Source of the DNA: Actinacidiphila acidipaludis
GTDB lineage: Bacteria > Actinomycetota > Actinomycetes > Streptomycetales > Streptomycetaceae
Assembly (NCBI RefSeq): GCF_019890725.1
Contig: NZ_JAINZZ010000028.1
Span: 25,832-89,831, forward strand
Length of the DNA stretch: 64,000 nt
Direction of reading: 5' to 3'
Each line of letters begins with the position of its first letter. Within the stretch, counting starts at the first letter, position 1. Under the pieces are notes generated by a model. That model ran no database searches. It was not told where the DNA came from and saw only the letters and a list, made by a program, of their open reading frames with translations. Below are positions 27,827 through 34,904 of the stretch, piece by piece. The position numbers were made by a program, and so were the translations under genes.

Positions 27827-27853
27827 GGAACTTCTTTACGCTGTCCGGTAGTT
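27827..27853 (+). promoter_or_regulatory. SigR-like promoter upstream of the terB gene
   Basis: GGGAAC (through 27831), 19 nt, then GTTG (from 27851). This has the same spacing as the clpC SigR-type site and starts about 75 nt before the terB ATG. Confidence 0.5.
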
Positions 27854-27933
27854 GTTCAGAGCGCATACCCGGCCGCATGAAACACCCATGAACCCGTACA
27901 CATCGACCCCGAGCACGCGTAGGAGAGACCGCC

Positions 27934-28389
27934 ATGGCCCTGTGGGACCGCTTCAAGGAATCCGCCCAGACCATGCAGACCCAGCTCACCGCGAAGAAGA
28001 ACGACCTCAAGAGCGGGGCCTTCCGTGACGCCAGCATGGCGATGTGCGCCCTGGTCTCGGCGGCGGACGGCTCCGTCGACCCCTCCGAGCGGCAGCGCGT
28101 GGCCGCGCTGATCGCCGGCAACGACGTCCTGCAGAACTTCCCCGCGATGGACCTGCAGCGCCGTTTCGACGACTACCTGAACAAGCTCGCCGCCGACTTC
28201 GACTTCGGCAAGGTGGCGATCCTGCAGGAGATCGCCAAGGTGCAGAAGAAGCCCACCGAGGCCCGTGCGGTCATCCAGATCGGTATCGTCATCGGCGGCG
28301 CGGACGGCGTCTTCGACAAGAGTGAGCAGGCCGTGGTCCGCGAGGCGTGCTTCGCGGTGGGGCTCAACCCCGCGGAGTTCGACCTGTGA
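27934..28389 (+). CDS. TerB-family tellurite resistance/stress protein
   Basis: 151 residues with two related acidic helical halves typical of TerB: VSAADGSVDPSERQRVAALI and IGGADGVFDKSEQAVVREACF, separated by LQRRFDDYLNKLAADFDFGKVAILQEIA. A GTAGGAGAG ribosome site precedes the ATG. TerB is thought to be a cytoplasmic metal-binding component of membrane-linked Ter stress complexes. It is followed 40 nt later by a regulator gene in the same direction. Confidence 0.9.
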   Translation: MALWDRFKESAQTMQTQLTAKKNDLKSGAFRDASMAMCALVSAADGSVDPSERQRVAALIAGNDVLQNFPAMDLQRRFDDYLNKLAADFDFGKVAILQEIAKVQKKPTEARAVIQIGIVIGGADGVFDKSEQAVVREACFAVGLNPAEFDL

Positions 28390-28429
28390 GTCGATGACGG
28401 GGCTGTCGCTGGATTCGGAGGGCCGTTCG

Positions 28430-29458
28430 ATGCCGGGCGACGAGGAGGTGGCGCTTGCGATCTACCAGGCGCTCCGGGCGCAGGGCGGCATCTCCTCCGA
28501 AGAGGAGCTGTGCAAGGCCGCGGGGGTGGACGCGGACCAGGCCAGGCGGGGACGCGGGCGGCTGCACGAACTGGGCCTGGTCCAGGTCGTCGACGGGGTC
28601 CTGGAGCCGGTCGAGCCCGACACCGCCCTGGTGCGGACCATGGACGCCTACCACGCCAACGCGGCCGAGCAGGTCCGCAACGCCACGGCCCTCCAGCAGC
28701 TGACCCAGTCCCTGATGACGCTCTACCGGCCGGCGGTCGCCCGGGACGCCTCGCAGGTCGAGGTGGAGTACATCATCGACCGCCGGCGCAAGGACCGCAC
28801 CATCGTCGCGCTGGAGACCACCACCCAGCGCTCGGTCGACGCGATGCACCCCGGCCCGATGCCGACCGCCCAGGTGCTGGAGACGTCCCTTGAGCGGGAC
28901 GTGGAGACGATGGAGCGTGGCGTGCGGCTGCGCGCCATCTACCCGCTGGCCCTGCTCCAGAGCCCGCGCTACTCCGGTTACCTGCAGGAGCTGCACGACG
29001 CGGGCGTGGAGGTGCGGCTGCTGGACCACGCGCCGCTGGACATGATCATCCACGACCAGGCCGCGGTGTGCCTGCCCGCGGATCCGGACCACCCGGGCAC
29101 GGCGATGCTGGTGGTCCGCGGGGTCGCCCTCATCCGCGCCTACAGCGCCTTCTACGACGACTTCTGGCTGCGCGCCGTCCCGTACACCACGGCGCAGAAC
29201 GGCTCGGGCGCCAGCGGGCTGACCCTTCAGGAGCGGGCGGTGATCCGGCTGATGGCCGGCGGCCTGAGCGACGACCAGATCGCCCGCAAGATGGGGGTGC
29301 ACCGCCGTACCGTGCAGCGCGCGGTGGCCAAACTGATGGAACGGCTCGACGCCTCCAGCCGGTTCGAGGCCGGCCTGAAACTCGGCCAGGACCCGGAGCT
29401 GGTCAAGGCGCTGCGCCCGGCGTCCGCCGGTGGGCCGTCCGTTCCCGCCCCCCCATAG
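28430..29458 (+). CDS. LuxR-type regulator with TrmB/MarR-like N-terminal helix-turn-helix
   Basis: 342 residues from the ATG at 28430 (GGAGG 8 nt upstream); ATG 28394 is a poorer alternative. The N-terminal winged helix (LAIYQALRAQGGISSEEELCKAAGVDADQARRGRGRLHELGLV) is followed by a middle domain with YSGYLQELHDAGVEVRLLDHAPLDMIIHD, and the C-terminal HTH (LTLQERAVIRLMAGGLSDDQIARKMGVHRRTVQRAVAKL). This architecture is common in Streptomyces and of unknown ligand. It may be co-transcribed with the TerB gene. Confidence 0.88.
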   Translation: MPGDEEVALAIYQALRAQGGISSEEELCKAAGVDADQARRGRGRLHELGLVQVVDGVLEPVEPDTALVRTMDAYHANAAEQVRNATALQQLTQSLMTLYRPAVARDASQVEVEYIIDRRRKDRTIVALETTTQRSVDAMHPGPMPTAQVLETSLERDVETMERGVRLRAIYPLALLQSPRYSGYLQELHDAGVEVRLLDHAPLDMIIHDQAAVCLPADPDHPGTAMLVVRGVALIRAYSAFYDDFWLRAVPYTTAQNGSGASGLTLQERAVIRLMAGGLSDDQIARKMGVHRRTVQRAVAKLMERLDASSRFEAGLKLGQDPELVKALRPASAGGPSVPAPP

Positions 29459-29920
29459 GTCCGGGAACGAACGGCACCGGCGAGGTGGGAGCCAACGGGC
29501 CTGGTCGGCCCCCACCGTTGTCGGACAGCGCCCCCCCCGGGGAAAAACCGGGCGAGCGTGCCGGTTGTGTGCCGCCGTCCGACCCCTGGCCGCGGCGACT
29601 CGGGGGAGCCGCGACCAGGTGGCACCTGTCGGTGCTGCGGACTCTCGGTAGGCGGGAAGTTACGCCGTGAGGGGCCGCCTCTGATTGGTACCCGACGACA
29701 CCGCGTCATGCCTAGCGGGTAGGTGGCCGGACAACGCCCTCATCACGCGATGAAAGCGTTTCCTACCTGCGGCTTTTTCACTCCCGGACGGCACCTGTCC
29801 AAAAAGGGACACATACCAATCTGGACAGTCCCGGAGCCCCGGAACGCCCTGTTCCGCCCTGGCCTGTCCCTGACGGACGGTGACGGTAAGCGGTTGAGCC
29901 GGAGGCGCCCTCCGCGTGGT
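29459..29920. other. Intergenic region between convergent regulator and GNAT genes
   Basis: No gene is supported. It holds several potential stem-loops, including CGCGGC...GCCGCG near 29592-29614 and CTGTCC...GGACAG near 29796-29828, the latter in an unusually AT-rich stretch (about 29745-29830). A short frame from the ATG at 29750 has no ribosome site and runs antisense into the GNAT gene, so it was not called. Confidence 0.45.
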
Positions 29921-30475
29921 TCACCGCTCGCGGGCGGCACGCCACTCGGGGGCCAGCACCGACCAGATCTCGGTGTCCTGCCGCACGCCGCGGTAGGGGA
30001 AGTCCTGGCGCAGCACACCGTCGCGGGTCATGCCGAGCCGCTGCGCGACCTTGACGCTCGGCGTGTTGACGGCCGAGACGTGCCACTCCACCCGGTGCAT
30101 CTCGCGCTGGTCGACGGCCCAGTCGATGAGGAGCCGCACCGCCCGGGTCACCAGGCCGCGTCCCACCGCGGCCGGCTCCAGCCAGCAGCCCGCCTCGCAC
30201 GTGCCGGTGGCGGCGTCGAACACGCGGAACAGCACGCCGCCGACGAGGAGGCCGTCGAGCCGGATGCCGTAGAGCCGGCCGGTGTCGGCGGCCGCCTTGT
30301 CCGCGTACGACTGCAGCCAGGTGCGGGCCGAGGCCAGATCCGTGACGAGGTCGGGCAGCCCCACGTGCTGCCCGATGAAGTCCCGCCCCCGGTCGATGTG
30401 CGCGAGGAACTCGTCCGCCTGCCACGGCTCCAGCGGTTCGAGCGTGGCGCGGTCCCCGAGGGGCGTGGCGAACAT
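29921..30475 (-). CDS. GNAT N-acetyltransferase, RimJ/RimL type
   Basis: 184 residues from the ATG at 30475 (GGAGG 6 nt upstream; the ATG at 30481 would have no spacing). Family marks: LEPLEPWQADEFLAHI, LVGGVLFRVFDAATGTCEAGCWLEPAAVGRGLVTRAVRLLIDWA with the acetyl-CoA loop, HRVEWHVSAVNTPSVKVAQRLGM and DTEIWSVL. It resembles ribosomal-protein or generic N-terminal acetyltransferases; the substrate is unknown. Confidence 0.9.
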   Translation of the reverse strand: MFATPLGDRATLEPLEPWQADEFLAHIDRGRDFIGQHVGLPDLVTDLASARTWLQSYADKAAADTGRLYGIRLDGLLVGGVLFRVFDAATGTCEAGCWLEPAAVGRGLVTRAVRLLIDWAVDQREMHRVEWHVSAVNTPSVKVAQRLGMTRDGVLRQDFPYRGVRQDTEIWSVLAPEWRAARER

Positions 30476-30665
30476 CCTCATCCTCCGTCGTCAGCGGGAC
30501 ATCCTTGAGCGATCCTTCCACGCCCCCGGGCCCGTATCCCGCCTCCGTCTCGTGGTGGGCAGCCCGAACGATGTGGACGGGGTCCGCCCCTTACTGCCCC
30601 TGCGGCCCCTTTCGCCGCCGGGGGGGGAGGGCACACGGAGCGATGCGGCCACTCGGCAAACGGCA

Positions 30666-30720
30666 CACGGACCCGCCCGCCCCCACGCCGGGAATCCGGT
30701 ACGGGGCGGACGGGTCCGTG
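30666..30720 (-). terminator. Terminator of the FG-GAP protein gene
   Basis: An 18-bp stem with one mismatch (30666-30683 with 30703-30720) lies 18 nt after the stop codon. Confidence 0.8.
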
Positions 30721-30737
30721 GAAGGAAAGGCTGAGGT

Positions 30738-33032
30738 TCAGACCAGCTTGTTGTAGACGCTCCAGCCGCTACCGACGTTCTCGCGCGCCGCATACGGCGC
30801 CTGGGCGTTGCCCGTCCCCCGGTACAGGTACAGCACACCGTAGACGTCACGGCCGAGGATGTCGGCCCGGCCGTCACCCGTCAGGTCACCGGGCACGACC
30901 AGGGCGTCGTAAACGCCCCAGCCCGTCCCCACCTTGGTGGGCCTGGCGAAGGGAGCCGCCGCGCTGCCCGTCCCCTGGTACAGCCACAGCGCACCGGATG
31001 CGTCCGTCGCCAGCAGGTCCGCGCGGCCGTCACCGGTCAGATCGCCCGTGCCCGCGAGGGGGTTGTACGCGTTCCAGCCCGCACCGATCTTCACGCGGGC
31101 CGCGAACGGCGCCGTGGCGCTCGACGTCCCCGGGTACAGCCAGAGCACGCCCGAGGTGTCACGCGCAAGCAGGTCCGCGCGGCCGTCACCGTTCAGATCA
31201 CCGGCCCCCACAAGGGAGTTGTAGATGCTCCAGCCGGCGCCGACCTTCGCACGGGCCTCGAAGGGCCTGGCGTCACCGCCCCCGCGGTAGTACCAGAGCA
31301 CACCGCTCGTGTCCCGGGCGACCATGTCACCCACCCCGTGCACGGTCAGGTTCGACAGCGCGGTGATCGCGTCGTACCCCTGCCACCCGTTGCCGACCGC
31401 GACGCGCGCCTGGTACGGCGCGGACGCGTTGCCCGTCCCGTCGTAACGCCACAGCGTTCCCGCGGCGTCCCGGCCGAGGAACCGCGTGGCGGCGGAGGTC
31501 CGTGGCGCCGCGACGACGGCGAAACCGGCCGTCGCCTCGGGGTTCGCCGCACCCGCGTCCGACGCCTGGAAGCGGACGTCGGCTGTCAGTTGCCACGCGT
31601 CGACGTTCGCGCCGGCCGCCACGGTGTAGCCGATGGTGTGGTCACCCGCGGGCAGGTCGCAGGACACGGCCTCCGCCGCTCCGTTGACCGCTCCCATCAC
31701 GTGATCGCACGCGCCCTGCGAGCCGCCGCTCACCGAGGTGACCTTGAGGTCGACGGTGCTGTCGCTCCAGTCGGGCTGCCCGTCCGCGGGCCGGAACGCG
31801 ACGGTGAGCCGACCCGCGCTCTCGGCGTGGACCCGCACGGTGTGCGTGGCCGTCGAGGAGGCGGACACGTCCGCGGTCGTCAGATCGAGGGCGGACTGCG
31901 TCTCCTCGACCAGGCCGTGCTCGGGCGCGGAGTCTTGTGGGCTGGTCGGCTGGCCGTCGTAGTCGCCGACCGCGAGGAACCGGCTGCCGCCCGCTCCGTC
32001 GATGGGTGCGACGTCGTGGAAGTACGAGGTCCGGGGTCCGGCATCGGGGATGGCCGCCCCGGCCTGCTTCGTCCAGGTCGCGCCGTCGTAGTGCCAGAGG
32101 ACCGCGTCGGACATCAGGGTCGAGTAGTCGCCGCCGGCGGCCCACAGTCCGCCCTGCCCGTCCGGCCGGAGGGACTCGAGGTAGTAGTCCGACAGGGCGC
32201 CGGTGACGTCGTGCCAGGACGAGCCGTCCCAGTGCTGGACGCGAGTCCGCATCGCACCGGACTGGTCCCAGCCGCCTATGTAGATGTCGTCCGCCGAAGT
32301 GGCGGCGATCGCGGCCATCGGCACGCCTGCGGGTGTCGGCGCGGTGATCGGCGTCCACGTCGTGCCGTCCCAGTGATACAGCACGGGTTCGTCCTCGGCC
32401 CGGAAGTTCATGCCCGTCGCGTAGGCGTCGTCGGCCGACAGGGCGTCGATGCCCCGGATGTCCACGCCCTCGGGCAGCGAGAAGGTCTGCCAGGCGCCGT
32501 CGCTGTAGGTGTAGAGGGCGTTGCCGCCCTCGAAGACCCGGCCGGGCACGGCTTTGAGCGGCACCTCGATCCAGTCCCGGTCGAGTGGGCCCGCAGCCTC
32601 CACGGCCGACCACCGCCGGCCGTCGAAGTGGGCGATGTACTGCGTACCGCCCGTGATGGTGCTGACGGTGCCGTAGGCCCACACGTCGTTCGCCGATGCG
32701 GCGCTGATGGCGGACCACTCCTGCACCGCGGGCAGCGCCGGATCCGTGACCGGCGACCACGTCTGGCCGTCCCACTGCATGATGAGGCCACCGCCTGTGC
32801 CCGAGCCCGCCGCCCAGGCGTGGTCGGCGTCCACCGACGTGACGGACCGCAGCGACAACGCTGCGCTGTCGCCGGACAGCGTCGCCTTCCACCCCGGCGT
32901 CGAGGCGTGATGGGTGGCCGGTGCCGTGTCGGCGGAAGCCGTTCCCGCGGAGCCGACGAGTGCGGCGAGCAGGGCCAGTCCCGCTGCTCCTGCTACGGCG
33001 AGCCGTTTGGTGTGCGTGCGCTTCCGTGTGAT
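30738..33032 (-). CDS. Secreted FG-GAP/VCBS repeat protein, apparent ATC start
   Basis: Exported protein of about 764 residues. A classic signal peptide (basic RKRTHTKR, hydrophobic AVAGAAGLALLAALVG, ASA-D cleavage) is encoded just after ATC at 33032-33030. There is no ATG, GTG or TTG between the in-frame TGA upstream and that signal peptide, and a GGAGGGG ribosome site lies 7 nt before the ATC. The N-terminal 400 residues contain WDG-T-W repeats of a propeller kind, then a beta domain with cysteines. The last 250 carry five repeats of the form GDLTGDGRADLLARDxSGxLWLYxGT (integrin-like FG-GAP). Binding partner unknown. Confidence 0.85.
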   Translation of the reverse strand: MTRKRTHTKRLAVAGAAGLALLAALVGSAGTASADTAPATHHASTPGWKATLSGDSAALSLRSVTSVDADHAWAAGSGTGGGLIMQWDGQTWSPVTDPALPAVQEWSAISAASANDVWAYGTVSTITGGTQYIAHFDGRRWSAVEAAGPLDRDWIEVPLKAVPGRVFEGGNALYTYSDGAWQTFSLPEGVDIRGIDALSADDAYATGMNFRAEDEPVLYHWDGTTWTPITAPTPAGVPMAAIAATSADDIYIGGWDQSGAMRTRVQHWDGSSWHDVTGALSDYYLESLRPDGQGGLWAAGGDYSTLMSDAVLWHYDGATWTKQAGAAIPDAGPRTSYFHDVAPIDGAGGSRFLAVGDYDGQPTSPQDSAPEHGLVEETQSALDLTTADVSASSTATHTVRVHAESAGRLTVAFRPADGQPDWSDSTVDLKVTSVSGGSQGACDHVMGAVNGAAEAVSCDLPAGDHTIGYTVAAGANVDAWQLTADVRFQASDAGAANPEATAGFAVVAAPRTSAATRFLGRDAAGTLWRYDGTGNASAPYQARVAVGNGWQGYDAITALSNLTVHGVGDMVARDTSGVLWYYRGGGDARPFEARAKVGAGWSIYNSLVGAGDLNGDGRADLLARDTSGVLWLYPGTSSATAPFAARVKIGAGWNAYNPLAGTGDLTGDGRADLLATDASGALWLYQGTGSAAAPFARPTKVGTGWGVYDALVVPGDLTGDGRADILGRDVYGVLYLYRGTGNAQAPYAARENVGSGWSVYNKLV

Positions 33033-33371
33033 GGTGCGTCCCCTCCCTTGGTCAACGTCCCCTCAACAGAGGTGCGTTGAGTTGTGCCGCAGGGTGTCGA
33101 GCGGGGCTGGACCGAACGTGCGCCCACGCGCGGGTGCCACACGGCCCCGAACGATCGGCACGTGTCCGGCTCCCATGGAGTCCCCCTCCTCGCGCGGCGC
33201 GTCCCGGCACCCGCGGCCTCGGCGTGTGCGCCGGCCTGCGGGCCCGTCAGCCATGCGTGGGCCGGGCGCCGTACGTGCCCGCCCGGTCACCGCTCCCCCA
33301 CGGCCACGGCAGTCTGCCACAACGAGTGCGGCCGCCGTCGGGCGGATGATCGGTGCGCCCGATCTGACCGG
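33033..33371. other. Intergenic region upstream of the FG-GAP gene
   Basis: No gene recognised. It should hold the FG-GAP promoter, but none could be fixed. It is GC-rich, with small repeats such as CCGGCCTGCGGGCCCG. Confidence 0.35.
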
Positions 33372-33764
33372 CTACGCGCAGGCTCGACGGGCTCCGCCCG
33401 CGGCGGCTTCATGCCCTGGAAGCAGGTGGGCCCGGGCCCGCTGGATTTCACCGACGTACTGGGCGAGCCCGAAACGCACTTCCTCGATGAGAGCCCCGTC
33501 CGAACCCGGGTAATTCAGGCCCGACCAGAGCACGGTGTGGCCTCGCAACCGGAGTCGGACGCGGAGTTCGCCCGCATGCTCCGCTGGGGCTCGGTCGGGG
33601 TACGGGCCCGGCTCGACGACGTGGGCGACACTCACGGAGCGGACGGTCTCCGTCGGATAGAGGGGGCCACCCGGTCGCAGAAGCCGGCCAGGATGCCAGC
33701 CACGGGCCCTGATGTCGGTGCGCGTGATCATGTCGAGGCCGTCCACGATCAGGTACGCGTGCAT
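33372..33764 (-). CDS. Hypothetical protein (weakly supported)
   Basis: 130 residues if started at the ATG at 33764; the frame stays open to 33947. The stretch MHAYLIVDGLDMITRTDIRARGWHPGRLL and TVLWSGLNYPGSDGALIEEVRFGL read like real protein, but there is no clear ribosome site and the N-terminal extension looks random. It could be a decayed gene. Confidence 0.35.
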   Translation of the reverse strand: MHAYLIVDGLDMITRTDIRARGWHPGRLLRPGGPLYPTETVRSVSVAHVVEPGPYPDRAPAEHAGELRVRLRLRGHTVLWSGLNYPGSDGALIEEVRFGLAQYVGEIQRARAHLLPGHEAAAGGARRACA

Positions 33765-33984
33765 CGCCGCGCACAGTGGCGGCCCGGGACAGCGGCCCAC
33801 GAGCAGCGTCGCGACCGCACTGCTGCCTCCGGCACGGGTCGGATCGTCCCGAAGCCGGCGTGCGGGTCTACGCGGCATCCGCCTTTCGGAAAGCCATGAG
33901 GCGATCGTAGCCCCGGGAACCCGGACACCGTCAGGGGAGGACGTCATCCCTGCTCGGGACCGGCGCAGCGCCCAGCGCCCAGCG

Positions 33985-34620
33985 CTACATCGTGGTGATG
34001 TGCCGCCCCGTCACCTGCGTCGGCCGCACCCGTACCCACAGCGCACGCTCCCCGCCGGCCCACGGTTCCAGATCGTGTTTCGCCGCCAGCCGCTCGGCGG
34101 CCGCCGCGTCGTCGATCCGCTCGGCGGTGCCGGTGACGAGGACGCTCCAGCCCTGGCTGAGGTCGTCGTCGATGCGGTCGGTCTCGAAGGACACGGACGC
34201 CCCGCTGCGGGGTGCGGCCGCCCCCTGCTCCGCCGTCCGGTAGAGGATGGTCTTCGTGTCGACCACGTAGTTGACGGGGAAGACGGCCGGTCCCGGCTCG
34301 GACGGCAGCGCGATCCGGCCCACCCCGTGCGTGCCGAGCTTGTCCCAGCACTCGGGCTCGGTCAGCCGCGCGAGGACCGGCCGCTCGGCAGCCTCCGACT
34401 GGCCGGGCGGCAGGTCGTCGCGGCCCTCCAGCAGCTCGTGCCGCGTCAGCCCGAGCGCCGCCGCGATCCGGAGGAGCCCGCCCGGGTCGAAGTCGGGTTC
34501 GCAGACCAGCAGGTGCTCCAGGTACTTCGTGGACATGCCCGCCTTCCTGGACAGCTCCCGCTCGGTCATGTCGAGCTGGGTGAGCCGCTCGGCGACGCGG
34601 CTCGCGAGATCGTGCGGCAC
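33985..34620 (-). CDS. XRE helix-turn-helix fused to pyridoxamine 5'-phosphate oxidase-like domain
   Basis: 211 residues from the GTG at 34620 (GGAG 6 nt upstream). An N-terminal HTH (SRVAERLTQLDMTERELSRKAGMSTKYLEHLL...LRIAAALGLTRHELL, about 5-65) is joined to an FMN-binding split barrel (HGVGRIALPSEPGPAVFPVNYVVDTKTILYRTA, SVSFETDRIDDDLSQGWSVLVTGTAERI, WVRVRPTQVTGRHI). Fused proteins of this kind are known in Streptomyces and may sense flavin, F420 or a redox ligand; that is inference. Confidence 0.88.
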   Translation of the reverse strand: MPHDLASRVAERLTQLDMTERELSRKAGMSTKYLEHLLVCEPDFDPGGLLRIAAALGLTRHELLEGRDDLPPGQSEAAERPVLARLTEPECWDKLGTHGVGRIALPSEPGPAVFPVNYVVDTKTILYRTAEQGAAAPRSGASVSFETDRIDDDLSQGWSVLVTGTAERIDDAAAAERLAAKHDLEPWAGGERALWVRVRPTQVTGRHITTM

Positions 34621-34841
34621 GGTGTGCTCCGAACGGGGATCGGCGGCAGGGGGCGGCGGCGAGGAGGCCGGCACGGTCACGGGGAACGACGGTGCCGGAG
34701 GCCCGCGTCCCGCGACGGAGATCTCCGCCGGGGCCGGGCTCCCCCGGACCGGCATCGCCCACGCGCCCGGCTCCTCCGGACCAGCATCACCCACGCCGGA
34801 AGGCCCCGCCACGCAGGCCGAGCGCCCGCACCGACCGCCGT

Positions 34842-34890
34842 ACCCCGGGTGGCCCACCCGACCCCCCGCACCCCGGGTGGCCCACCCGAC
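34842..34890. repeat. Two copies of a 21-bp palindromic unit
   Basis: Identical 21-bp copies at 34842-34862 and 34870-34890 each contain CGGGTGGCCCACCCG. They lie just after the GH65 stop on its strand and could act as tandem terminator hairpins. The rest of the gap (34621-34841) holds only loose GCATCxCCCACG-type repeats. Confidence 0.65.
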
Positions 34891-34904
34891 AACCGCCGCC
34901 GGCC

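Noticed and set aside
29750..30508. Plus-strand frame beginning MKAFPTCGFF
   Set aside because: No ribosome site; most of it is antisense to the GNAT gene, whose motifs are clear.
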